Shown in pieces: positions 23,669 through 31,757 of a DNA stretch of 52,031 nt. A program made the translations under genes and the position numbers. The stretch spans positions 1 to 52,031 of the forward strand of contig NZ_BLYI01000038.1 of NCBI RefSeq assembly GCF_016586355.1, written 5' to 3'. Each line of letters starts with the position of its first letter. The first letter of the stretch is position 1. A model generated the notes under the pieces. That model was not told the origin of the DNA. It made no database searches and saw only the letters and a list, made by a program, of their open reading frames with translations. Source of the DNA: Anaerostipes butyraticus (GTDB lineage: Bacteria; Bacillota; Clostridia; Lachnospirales; Lachnospiraceae).

Positions 23669-25630
23669 ATGGAATTATCAAACAAACGTTGTATCCGGAT
23701 TTTGCATTTGCTGTTAAAAAGCAGGGATACGGTAACGGGGGAGAACCTGGGTGTTTCCATCGGCGTTTCATCAAGAACGATACGCAATGACATCAAAGAA
23801 CTAAATCAGATTCTGAAAGATTATGGAGCGTGTGTCGTTTCAGAGATCAGTCAGGGATATCATCTGAGAATTGAAGATCAGGAAAAATTTTCAGGCTTTC
23901 TCAAAGGTCTGGAACGCCAGAAAAAGGGGAGAGATTTTCAAAATATCATACCTTCAGAGCCGGAAGACCGGGTGCGGTATATCATCTCAAAACTTTTGCT
24001 CGCTTCACTTAATGGAAGTCAGGAAATCATAGATTTTTTTGACCTGGAAGAAGAACTGTTTATCAGCACTTCGACTTTGAAAAAGGATTTCCGGACGATA
24101 GATCATATTTTAAATGATTATGGACTGAGAGTCAGCATTACGAAGAAAAAGGGGGTCCATATTGTTGGAGACGAACAGAAGATCCGGTATTGTATTTCAG
24201 AATATATTTTCAACAGTGGAGGATACTTTGGGGCAGAAGAAAATGAATTTTATGCCAGTGTCTTTACACAGAAAGAAATGGAAGATCTGAGGAAAATCCT
24301 GCTGGATGCAATGTCACGGCACGATCTCAGACTTACGGATATTGCTTTTAAGAATGTGCTGGTCCACAGCCTGATCATGCTGAAACGGTTCGCCGGGCAG
24401 CAGAGTGTAACTTATAAAAAAAGTGATATAGAAGAATTTGAGTCAAAAAAGGAGTTTGGATGTGCCAAAGATATCGTAGAACAGATTGAGGAAATGTTTG
24501 GAATGGATCTGGGAAATGAAGTTTACTATCTTACGCAGCATCTGCTTTCCAGCCAGAGATTTCTGATCGATGATCCGGAAGATGATTATAAATACAAACC
24601 GGAAATTGAGAAGATTTTAAAGACGATCCGGGATGAGACGAACATCGATCTGTCAGATGACAAACAGCTGATCAACGGACTGGCCATGCATCTGGAAGCC
24701 GCGCTGCAGAGACTTCGATTTGATATGAACATTCGGAATGAGTTTTTAGACTCCATCAAAAATATGTACCCGTTAGCCTTTGAGCTTGCGGTGCTTGCCA
24801 GCCAGGTGATTGAGGATACCTACAATTTTAAAACGAAAGAAAATGAGATCGGATTTCTGGCCATGCATTTCGGAGCGGCTCTGGAGAGAAAGGGATTGAA
24901 CCGGAAACCGAAAAAGCCTAAAAAGGCAGTGATTGTCTGCATTGCAGGCGTGGCAACGGCGATGCTCCTGAAAGAAAAAATACAGAAACATTTTGGACAG
25001 AAGATTAAGATTGAGAGAACCTGTCCCCAGCAGGAGGTGACACAGGAGCTGATCGATTCGGTAGATCTTGTGCTGACAACGGTGGAACTGACCGGTTTTT
25101 CTTCCCCTAAAATCAAGAAGATCAATTTGTTTTTAGAAGAGGAGGATATGAGAGCGATCCAAAATGCCATAGAAGAGAAACCCAATGGCGAAATCGTGGA
25201 CTACCGGGCAATTTTCCCAAAGGACTTGTTTTTTCCGGAAGGAAGTTTCCGGGACAAAACAGAGGCAATGGAATATATGACAGAAATCATGAAAAAGAAG
25301 GACTACATAACCGAGAGTGTAAAACAGTCCATTTTCAAGAGAGAGGAAATGGCAACAACGGAGCTGGGAAGTCTGGTGGCAATTCCGCATGCGCTGCTTA
25401 ATAACACCCAGGAAGCGGTTGTGTCGGTAATGATTCTGAATAAACCGATTCTTTGGGAGAACGAAAAGGTGCAGGTGGTTCTGCTGTTAAATATTCCAAA
25501 GGATAAATATGCCATATGGGAAGTGGTCTTTAAACGGCTGTATCAGTATCTGATCGGCGAGCAGGGGGTAACCCGGCTGATTCGAAATAGAAACTACGAA
25601 GAATTTATCGGCTATCTGGAACAGGGATAG
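23669..25630 (+). CDS. PRD-containing PTS-regulated transcriptional activator (BglG/MtlR type)
   Basis: 653 residues. Order of domains: HTH_11 (about 5-60) and a second helix-turn-helix region (about 85-170), PRD1 (about 190-290; His in VHSLIML and TQHLLSS), PRD2 (about 305-410; His in AMHLEAAL and AMHFGAAL), an EIIB-like domain with VCIAGVATA (Cys phosphosite, about 420-505) and an EIIA-like domain (AIPHALLNN, about 510-650). Such proteins activate PTS operons when dephosphorylated by sugar transport. The linked EIIABC genes are the likely target. Confidence 0.93.
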   Translation: MELSNKRCIRILHLLLKSRDTVTGENLGVSIGVSSRTIRNDIKELNQILKDYGACVVSEISQGYHLRIEDQEKFSGFLKGLERQKKGRDFQNIIPSEPEDRVRYIISKLLLASLNGSQEIIDFFDLEEELFISTSTLKKDFRTIDHILNDYGLRVSITKKKGVHIVGDEQKIRYCISEYIFNSGGYFGAEENEFYASVFTQKEMEDLRKILLDAMSRHDLRLTDIAFKNVLVHSLIMLKRFAGQQSVTYKKSDIEEFESKKEFGCAKDIVEQIEEMFGMDLGNEVYYLTQHLLSSQRFLIDDPEDDYKYKPEIEKILKTIRDETNIDLSDDKQLINGLAMHLEAALQRLRFDMNIRNEFLDSIKNMYPLAFELAVLASQVIEDTYNFKTKENEIGFLAMHFGAALERKGLNRKPKKPKKAVIVCIAGVATAMLLKEKIQKHFGQKIKIERTCPQQEVTQELIDSVDLVLTTVELTGFSSPKIKKINLFLEEEDMRAIQNAIEEKPNGEIVDYRAIFPKDLFFPEGSFRDKTEAMEYMTEIMKKKDYITESVKQSIFKREEMATTELGSLVAIPHALLNNTQEAVVSVMILNKPILWENEKVQVVLLLNIPKDKYAIWEVVFKRLYQYLIGEQGVTRLIRNRNYEEFIGYLEQG

Positions 25631-25648
25631 AGAAAAGGAGGAAAAGTT

Positions 25649-26086
25649 TTGGAAGGATTGGTATTGACAGAAAAAAATGTAAAGCTGCAGGTTTCGGCAG
25701 ACAGCTGGGAAGAGGCGGTCCGGATCGGAGGGCAGCTTCTGGTGGAACAGGGATGCGCAAAACCTTCTTATGTGGAGGGAATTATCAGGGCGGTAAAAGA
25801 ACTGGGACCGTATATTATCATATCTGACGGGCTTGCGATGCCTCATACGAGACCGGAAGAAGGGGCAGCAGCCATCGGGTGCAGCCTGATTACTTTGAAA
25901 GAACCGGTTTTGTTTGAAGGAGATGACTGTCCGGTAAAAGTAATGATCTGCTTTTCTGCTGTGGACAGCGAAAGTCATATGGATATTCTCAAGATGATCG
26001 TTGAGTTTGTAGAACGCGGACTCATTGATGATATAGCGAAGGCAGAGACTTATGAGGAACTGCTGGAGATTATTAAAACAAAGTAA
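25649..26086 (+). CDS. PTS sugar transporter subunit IIA (ascorbate/mannitol type)
   Basis: 145 residues. The phosphoryl-accepting His66 lies in GLAMPHTRPEEGA. The fold belongs to the EIIA-2 (mannitol/fructose/ascorbate) group. The start is TTG 25649, with AAAGGAGG seven to eight bases upstream; no ATG occurs near the N-terminus. It lies 18 nt after the PRD activator and 30 nt before the EIIB gene. Confidence 0.9.
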   Translation: MEGLVLTEKNVKLQVSADSWEEAVRIGGQLLVEQGCAKPSYVEGIIRAVKELGPYIIISDGLAMPHTRPEEGAAAIGCSLITLKEPVLFEGDDCPVKVMICFSAVDSESHMDILKMIVEFVERGLIDDIAKAETYEELLEIIKTK

Positions 26087-26116
26087 CCATTTATCAACAA
26101 GAAAGGAGGAAAAATT

Positions 26117-26407
26117 ATGCTGCAGATTTTAACTGTATGCGGAGCAGGACTGGGAAGCAGTTTTGCATGTCAGATGAGCATTGATGCCGTATTGAAAGAA
26201 CTTGGGGTGGAGGCCAAACTGGACCATACGGATATTTCCAGTGTAGGAGGCGCTAAAGCTGACATTATTCTTTCCGGAAAGAATTTTGAGAAACAGTTTG
26301 AACGCTATAATCTGGACTGCCCAACGATTTTCCTGGATCGTCTGGTAGATAAAAATGAAATTCGGGAAAAGCTGACGCCGGTATTAAAAGAACTGGGAGC
26401 GCTGTAA
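26117..26407 (+). CDS. PTS sugar transporter subunit IIB (ascorbate type)
   Basis: 96 residues. The phosphocysteine loop VCGAGLGSSFACQM contains Cys8, typical of the lactose/ascorbate (SgaB/UlaB-like) EIIB fold. It passes phosphate from EIIA to the sugar carried by EIIC. AAAGGAGG precedes ATG 26117. Confidence 0.92.
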   Translation: MLQILTVCGAGLGSSFACQMSIDAVLKELGVEAKLDHTDISSVGGAKADIILSGKNFEKQFERYNLDCPTIFLDRLVDKNEIREKLTPVLKELGAL

Positions 26408-26438
26408 AACGAAAGAAAAAAGAGAGTGAGGAGAAAAA

Positions 26439-27716
26439 ATGCAAATATTAAACTTTATTATTCAGAACATCCTGACCCAGGCGGCGGTCGTTATTGGTCT
26501 GATCGCATGCCTTGGACTGGCACTGCAGAAAAAATCCATCGGAGCAATTGTATCCGGAACCATGAAAACAATTCTCGGATTCCTTGTATTATCTGCAGGT
26601 TCCAGTGTGATCCAGGCGTCTCTGGCAATCTTTGGAGACTTATTTAACAAAGCATTCGGATTGAAAGGTCTGGTTGCTTCTATTGAAGGAATCAATGGAC
26701 AGGCAATGACAGATCTTGGACTGGGATCAGAAATTGCGATCACTCTGGCAGGTATTTTCATTGTAAACATTGTTCTGGCCAGAGTCACGAAGTTTAAATA
26801 CATTTTCCTGACAGGACAGGCCTTATTATGGGAATCTACACTGTGCGTTGTGTTTGCTTATTTCTGCGGACTGCGAGGAGTGCCGCTGATCCTGGTAGGA
26901 TCTATCGTCGGCGGTGCATTTGCAACCTTAATGCCGGCATTTGCCCAGCCGATCATGCGTCAGATTACAGGAAGCGATGATATCGCGCTTGGACATTTCT
27001 GTACATTTGGATATATGTTCACTGCCCTGATTTCCAAGATCACAGGAAACAAGAGCAAATCAACGGAAGACATTAATCTTCCAAAGAGCCTTGAATTCTT
27101 ACAGGATACATACCTTTCCGTTATGGTTGTCATGGTTCCATTCTATCTGATCGTGGCAATCGCGGCAGGACCGGAAACATGTGCCCAGTACTGCGGAGAT
27201 ACAAACTATATTGTATATATGTTCCTTCAGGCGCTGCAGTTTGTAACCGGACTTTATGTACTGATGTCAGGTGTCCGTCTGCTGCTGGCAGAACTGGTAC
27301 CTGCATTCCAGGGAATTTCCATGAAACTGGTACCGGATTCCAAACCGGCTTTAGACTGCCCGGTATTGTTCCCATATGCGCCAAACGCAGTTATCCTTGG
27401 ATTCATCTTTACAACCATCGGATCTATTATCGGTATGTTTTTAACACCAATGCTTGGACTTCCTATGATTCTTCCGGGAGTTATGAGCAACTTCTTTGCC
27501 GGAGGTACCGCAGGAATCTTTGCAAATCAGGTAGGAGGCCGCCGGGGCGTTGTGATCGGATGTATCGCACATGGAATTTTTATCATGATTCTGCCGGCGC
27601 TGCTGTCACCAATGCTTGGACAGATTGGATTCCAGAACATGACATGTACAGATGTGGATACCGTAGTAACAGGTTTCTTCTTCATGATCATCAAATCAAT
27701 TACAGGAATTTTCTAA
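26439..27716 (+). CDS. PTS sugar transporter subunit IIC (UlaA/SgaT type)
   Basis: 425 residues, about ten membrane segments. Motifs GTMKTILGFLVLSAGSSVIQ and LPGVMSNFFAGGTAGIFAN match the ascorbate-specific EIIC (UlaA/SgaT) family. In this family the native substrate is often not L-ascorbate; the associated class II aldolase and PfkB kinase here, and the absence of UlaD/E/F genes, point to a phosphorylated sugar or polyol route instead. Confidence 0.92.
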   Translation: MQILNFIIQNILTQAAVVIGLIACLGLALQKKSIGAIVSGTMKTILGFLVLSAGSSVIQASLAIFGDLFNKAFGLKGLVASIEGINGQAMTDLGLGSEIAITLAGIFIVNIVLARVTKFKYIFLTGQALLWESTLCVVFAYFCGLRGVPLILVGSIVGGAFATLMPAFAQPIMRQITGSDDIALGHFCTFGYMFTALISKITGNKSKSTEDINLPKSLEFLQDTYLSVMVVMVPFYLIVAIAAGPETCAQYCGDTNYIVYMFLQALQFVTGLYVLMSGVRLLLAELVPAFQGISMKLVPDSKPALDCPVLFPYAPNAVILGFIFTTIGSIIGMFLTPMLGLPMILPGVMSNFFAGGTAGIFANQVGGRRGVVIGCIAHGIFIMILPALLSPMLGQIGFQNMTCTDVDTVVTGFFFMIIKSITGIF

Positions 27717-27756
27717 TCTGACAGGGGAAACAGTCATCGGATAGGAGGGATAACCC

Positions 27757-28134
27757 ATGTTTTTCTTTAAGAAAAAGGAGAAGAAAAAAGAATCAGAAGC
27801 CCCGTCTGTCAATAAAGAAGAGTTGATTGCTCAGGCAGAAGGCAGGATAAAAGAACTGGAAGGAAAGGAAGGCAATGACCGTGTTTCACTTCTGAATGAA
27901 ATTGGTTCTCTGTTTACACAGGCAGAAGAAACAGATCAGGCGATCCGTTATTATGAAGAAAGCCTGGAAATCTGCAAACAGCACGGAAAAGCTTCTACGG
28001 ACCTTATGAAACTTTACAACAAAAAACGTCAGCAGGCTGCAGAAGCAAAAGATGACGAAAAAGTGAAAGAGTATATGGATAAAGTACAGAGCCTCATGCA
28101 AATGTCAAAAGACATGATTCGGGGAAATGTGTAG
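27757..28134 (+). CDS. Small TPR-like helical protein
   Basis: 125 residues. A Lys-rich N-terminus (FFFKKKEKKKE) precedes about two TPR-like helix pairs (LLNEIGSLFTQAEETDQAIRYYEES contains the Ala/Gly pattern, shown only in part) and a C-terminal Met-rich helix (QSLMQMSKDM). Probably cytosolic or peripheral on the membrane. It sits between EIIC and the aldolase with gaps of 40 and 18 nt, so it is part of the operon, but PTS operons do not normally carry such a protein. Function unknown. Confidence 0.72.
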   Translation: MFFFKKKEKKKESEAPSVNKEELIAQAEGRIKELEGKEGNDRVSLLNEIGSLFTQAEETDQAIRYYEESLEICKQHGKASTDLMKLYNKKRQQAAEAKDDEKVKEYMDKVQSLMQMSKDMIRGNV

Positions 28135-28152
28135 AAAAAGGAGACAGACAAA

Positions 28153-28998
28153 ATGTATAAAAATTTGATTGACTTATTTAAAGAAAATGAAGGAAAAGGA
28201 GCAGTCGGAGCATTTAACCTCCATTGTTTTGAAATGCTTCCATCTATGATCCATGCAGCAGAAGAACTGGATGTGCCGATCATCATCCAGACTTCTCTTG
28301 GAACCGCCGAATATATTGGGTTTGAACCACTGATCGCGGCAGTAAAAGCCCTGGCGGAAAAATCATCTGTCAGCGTAGCGCTTCATATGGATCACTGCAA
28401 AGATGTAGAAGCTTTGAAAAAAGCCATTGATCTCGGGTATTCTTCAGTAATGTATGACGGATCTGCTCTTCCAATCGAAGAGAATATCAAAAATACCAAA
28501 GAAGTAGTTGCCTATGCACATGAACATGGAGTATCTGTAGAAGGTGAAATCGGATCCATCGGAGGAGCAGAAGAAGGTGTAGTTGTGGAAAAAGACGCTG
28601 CAATGTACACAAAACCGGAAGATGCGCTTCATTATGTGGACGAAACTCATGTAGACGCTCTTGCGGTATCCATTGGAACAACCCATGGACAGTTTAAATC
28701 AAAGGCAAAGATCAATTATGAACTTCTGACAGAACTCAAGTCAAAATTAGGAGATGTAGGACTTGTGCTTCATGGAGGAACCGGGGTATCAGATGAGGAT
28801 ATGAAACGCTGTGTTCGTGAAGGAATGAAGAAAATCAATGTAGGAACGGAATTAAATAAAAACTACATTGAAGTAGTCAGCAGGACATTCACAGCAGATG
28901 ATGTAACACCTTTGACTTCTTTAAGAAATCTTCTTGGACCGGCAAATGACCGAATCAAAGAAATTGTAAAGGAAAAGGCTTCTTTATTCAGATTATAA
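28153..28998 (+). CDS. Class II ketose-bisphosphate aldolase
   Basis: 281 residues of the FbaA/GatY/KbaY family. Zinc and substrate residues are visible in LHMDHCKD, VEGEIGSIGG and LHGGTGVSDEDM, followed by KINVGTELN. It should split a ketose 1,6-bisphosphate or related substrate into DHAP and an aldehyde. The length and context (PTS plus PfkB kinase) suit a tagatose- or fructose-type bisphosphate; exact specificity is unclear. Confidence 0.92.
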   Translation: MYKNLIDLFKENEGKGAVGAFNLHCFEMLPSMIHAAEELDVPIIIQTSLGTAEYIGFEPLIAAVKALAEKSSVSVALHMDHCKDVEALKKAIDLGYSSVMYDGSALPIEENIKNTKEVVAYAHEHGVSVEGEIGSIGGAEEGVVVEKDAAMYTKPEDALHYVDETHVDALAVSIGTTHGQFKSKAKINYELLTELKSKLGDVGLVLHGGTGVSDEDMKRCVREGMKKINVGTELNKNYIEVVSRTFTADDVTPLTSLRNLLGPANDRIKEIVKEKASLFRL

Positions 28999-29021
28999 AT
29001 AAGGAAATGAAGGTAAGAGCA

Positions 29022-29045
29022 GCGGCGGGGAGGAATCCCCGCCGC
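29022..29045 (+). promoter_or_regulatory. GC-rich intercistronic hairpin
   Basis: A 10-bp stem of almost only GC pairs (29022-29031 with 29036-29045) closed by a GGAA (GNRA) tetraloop, with no T run. It lies between the aldolase and kinase genes and may protect the upstream mRNA or lower downstream expression. Confidence 0.6.
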
Positions 29046-29064
29046 CGCTGGGTTATGGAGGAAA

Positions 29065-29676
29065 ATGATGAAGAAAACAATCGTACTTTTGGCAGGTTAT
29101 CCGGCAACCGGAAAAAGCTATCTGTGCCATAAGATTCTTGAGAAACTGCCGGATTTTGTCGTTGTATCTCAGGATGAGATGAAAGAAAAACTGTTCGACC
29201 AGTATGGATTTGACAATATGGAAGAAAAAGTTCAAATTGAAAACAAAAGCTGGACGATGTATTATGAAACCATGGAAAAATGTCTGAAAGCAGGAGAGTC
29301 CATTATTTCGGATTATCCATTCAGCGATAAGCAAAAGGGAAGGATTGCCGCCCTTGCAGAGACTTATGATTATCAGGTGGTAACATTCCGTCTGATTGGT
29401 GATCTGGATGTTTTGTATGAAAGATCCAGAAAAAGAGATCTGGATCCGGGCAGACATTTAAGCCATCTGGTGTCCAGGTACCACAAAGGAGATGTGCTGG
29501 AAGACCGGACAAAAGCAGATTGTCTGGTGACCTATGATATTTTTATGGACCGGTGTAAGAACAGGGGCTACGGTACATTCGAGCTGGGACATCTGATTGA
29601 GATCGATGTGACAGATTATGAAGCAATTGATTATCCGAAGATCATACAGGAACTTTGCGGCCTGGTAGAAGAATAA
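29065..29676 (+). CDS. P-loop (AAA_33/zeta-toxin-like) kinase
   Basis: 203 residues. The Walker A is AGYPATGKSYL near the N-terminus; DEMKEKLF and SDYPFSDKQKGR follow, with a lid-like Arg-rich segment (YERSRKRDLDPGR). This pattern fits small-molecule kinases of the AAA_33 group, which phosphorylate sugars, nucleosides or polynucleotide ends. Given the operon, a sugar or sugar-derivative substrate is likely. GGAGG precedes the adjacent ATGs 29065 and 29068. Confidence 0.8.
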   Translation: MMKKTIVLLAGYPATGKSYLCHKILEKLPDFVVVSQDEMKEKLFDQYGFDNMEEKVQIENKSWTMYYETMEKCLKAGESIISDYPFSDKQKGRIAALAETYDYQVVTFRLIGDLDVLYERSRKRDLDPGRHLSHLVSRYHKGDVLEDRTKADCLVTYDIFMDRCKNRGYGTFELGHLIEIDVTDYEAIDYPKIIQELCGLVEE

Positions 29677-29690
29677 GAAGGAGTGTGCGT

Positions 29691-30605
29691 ATGGGAAAGA
29701 TTTTTTGTATTGGCCAGTCTGCCTATGATATTACGATCCCGCTGTCAGGGCCGATTGTGGAGAATCAGAAATACAGGGTGGAAGAAAAAATAGAATGTGG
29801 GGGAGGCCCTGCATTTAACGCTGCCTGTCTGTGCGGCATCTGGGGAGCGGATGTGTGCCTGATCAGCCGCCTGGGTCAGGATGAGTACGGGAAGAAGCTT
29901 CATCAGACTGCAGAGGAGTGCGGTATAAACGTGAAATATCTGATTCCGGATCCGGATCTGGAAACCCCTCACAGTTATATTTTTTCCAATAAAATCAATG
30001 GTTCCAGGACCCTGTTTAATTTTCCGGGAAATCCGGGGAAGGTGGATTACAGATTCCCGGAGGAAGATGTTTCTGTTATCTTAAGTGATGGGCATGAACC
30101 GGAAATCACTCTGGGGGCGGTACAAAAATATCCTCACGCCTTTTCTCTGGTGGATGCAGGAACCTGCCGGGAAAGTACACTTCTTGTGGCAGAAAAAGTA
30201 GATTATCTGGTGTGCTCTGAGGATTTCGCGTGTCAGTATACCGGTAAAAAGATAGATCTGGATGACTGGGAGGCGTGCAGAGAAATTTTCCATGAAATCG
30301 AACAGATCAACGGAAAATACGCAGTGATTACTCTGGGAGAAAAAGGTCTGTTATACCGCACCTGTGGAGAAATGCGCCGGCTGCCTGCATACCCGGCAAA
30401 AGCAGTGGATACAACGGGAGCAGGTGATATCTTTCACGGGGCATTTGCCTACGGACTTTGGAAAGGAATGCAGCTGATCGATATCCTGAAGCTTAGTTCC
30501 ATGGCGTTATCTCTTTCTGTCAGAAGAGCGGGAAGCCAGACATCCATTCCGAAACTCCCGGAAGTTGAAACGGAACTAAAAAAATATAAAATCAATACTA
30601 AATGA
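29691..30605 (+). CDS. PfkB-family carbohydrate kinase
   Basis: 304 residues. ECGGGPAFNAACLCG gives the N-terminal Gly motif and DTTGAGDIFHGAFAYG the C-terminal signature with the catalytic Asp. Ribokinase-like fold; likely substrate is a sugar or sugar phosphate produced by the PTS route, as a 1- or 6-kinase feeding the aldolase. ATG 29691 has AGAAGGAG upstream; an in-frame start at 29655 lies within the previous gene and lacks family similarity. Last gene of the insertion operon on this strand. Confidence 0.9.
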   Translation: MGKIFCIGQSAYDITIPLSGPIVENQKYRVEEKIECGGGPAFNAACLCGIWGADVCLISRLGQDEYGKKLHQTAEECGINVKYLIPDPDLETPHSYIFSNKINGSRTLFNFPGNPGKVDYRFPEEDVSVILSDGHEPEITLGAVQKYPHAFSLVDAGTCRESTLLVAEKVDYLVCSEDFACQYTGKKIDLDDWEACREIFHEIEQINGKYAVITLGEKGLLYRTCGEMRRLPAYPAKAVDTTGAGDIFHGAFAYGLWKGMQLIDILKLSSMALSLSVRRAGSQTSIPKLPEVETELKKYKINTK

Positions 30606-30657
30606 CGAAAGAAAGCAGGATAAAGGAAAATCTTTTTGAAATTTTATAAAAAATATA

Positions 30658-30686
30658 TTGAACATTTGACAAAATCAGTTTATTAT
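30658..30686 (+). promoter_or_regulatory. Orphan promoter before a strong terminator
   Basis: TTGAAC (30658-30663), 17-base spacer and TATTAT (30681-30686), with no plus-strand gene before the terminator at 30716. A transcript starting near 30693 would be about 70 nt, so this could drive a small RNA. Confidence 0.45.
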
Positions 30687-30715
30687 GAACATGTAAATAC
30701 ACTCATATAATTTTC

Positions 30716-30770
30716 AAAGGTTAGGGGCGGAGAATTTTTTCTCCGCCCCTAACCTTTGTTGTTTGTTTTT
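30716..30770. terminator. Strong bidirectional terminator
   Basis: A perfect 18-bp stem (30716-30733 with 30740-30757) with a six-base loop; T-rich sequence follows on the plus strand. It separates the sugar operon from the convergent MBL gene. Confidence 0.93.
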
Positions 30771-30806
30771 CAGGAAACCGTCTTTCTGTGAAATAAAAAC
30801 GCTCCG
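30771..30806. repeat. Dispersed palindromic repeat, copy 1 (degenerate)
   Basis: Contains CTGTGAAATAAAAACGCTCC (30786-30805, plus one further matching base), identical to 37185-37205, preceded by CAGGAAAC as in the second copy. The hairpin it forms is imperfect here (TTTCAGGAAA against TTTCTGTGAAA). Confidence 0.7.
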
Positions 30807-30807
30807 T

Positions 30808-31632
30808 TTATGTATGGGAGGTCTCTTCCGGAAAAAGAAAAATATCCTGATCATCCGGAACATACAGGTTTCCGTGGTAATACTGCTGTCCTTCCAGGAG
30901 ATAGGACTGCTGCCGGTGAGAGAGATCCTTATCTTCAGTATGCCAGAGAATCAGATTCTTTACAGAAAGAGACTCTGCCAGGGAACAGGCATCTTTGACG
31001 GTGCTGTGACTTTTTTCATAGGGATGGAAGATATCCTTCTGACGGTAAAGGCAGAAAGCTTCGTGAAGCAGCCAGTCTGTTTCCCGGACATAAGGAATCA
31101 GATGATCCCGGCACGGTTCGTCTCCAAGAAAGGCCAGGGTGGTGCCGCGTTCCATGTTCATGGAAAAGGCGAACTGCTTTTCTTTGACTGACCGGATATC
31201 AAAGAAGGTAACCTGGTCTCCAAGGATATTTTTGGAATCTCCGTCCGCTGCAATATGAAACAGCATTCTTTCGTCAAAATGCTGATAGAATTTTTCCCCT
31301 ACAGTGAGGGTGGTCAGAGTGCGGATCACAGGCTCCAGTTCTTTGTGGCAGTAAATATGAAGACTGCCCTCATAGCGCCCCTGATTCATGGAAGCGCCGA
31401 TCATACGGATCATCCATACCATACCGAGGATATGATCATTGTGGGCGTGTGTGATAAAAATGTGGTGGATATGTTCCAGAGGAATCCCAGCCTGCTCCAG
31501 AGCAGACAAAATCCCGTTTCCGCCGCCGGCATCCACGAGAAAATACTCCCTGCCCTTTTGCATGGCAAAACAGGTGTTGTAGCAGTGGATGGCCTGCGCA
31601 TTTCCGGTTCCTAAAACAATTAATTTTTCCAT
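30808..31632 (-). CDS. MBL-fold metallohydrolase (RNase Z-like)
   Basis: 274 residues. The metal motif THAHNDH, a preceding VDAGGGNG and a C-terminal LWHTED support a metallo-beta-lactamase fold of the RNase Z/PhnP type, binding two zinc ions. The substrate is unknown; PhnP-like phosphodiesterase activity on a sugar cyclic phosphate would fit the neighbours. The start is the ATG at 31632 with GGAAAGGAG upstream; the open frame extends 46 codons further without family similarity. Confidence 0.85.
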   Translation of the reverse strand: MEKLIVLGTGNAQAIHCYNTCFAMQKGREYFLVDAGGGNGILSALEQAGIPLEHIHHIFITHAHNDHILGMVWMIRMIGASMNQGRYEGSLHIYCHKELEPVIRTLTTLTVGEKFYQHFDERMLFHIAADGDSKNILGDQVTFFDIRSVKEKQFAFSMNMERGTTLAFLGDEPCRDHLIPYVRETDWLLHEAFCLYRQKDIFHPYEKSHSTVKDACSLAESLSVKNLILWHTEDKDLSHRQQSYLLEGQQYYHGNLYVPDDQDIFLFPEETSHT

Positions 31633-31702
31633 AAAAACTCCTTTCCGGCAGATGAATGCTGATAGCAAAACATTTTCAAGAAGTATATCATTTCTTTCAC
31701 GC

Positions 31703-31736
31703 ATCGACAAATATTTTTGAAGAGAAACTTTATGAT
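31703..31736 (+). promoter_or_regulatory. spoIIE promoter with Spo0A-like box
   Basis: ATCGACAAA (31703-31711) is the reverse complement of TTTGTCGAT, one base from the 0A-box core TGTCGAA. TCGACA (31704-31709) as -35 and TATGAT (31731-31736) as -10 are 21 bases apart, the unusual spacing known for Spo0A-activated sigma-A promoters of B. subtilis spoIIE and spoIIG. The resulting leader would be very short. Confidence 0.5.
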
Positions 31737-31757
31737 AGGTGAGAGGAGGAATGCAGT

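Noticed and set aside
30763-31191. Plus-strand open frames across the MBL gene
   Set aside because: Shadows of the minus-strand MBL gene, which has intact metal motifs and a ribosome site.
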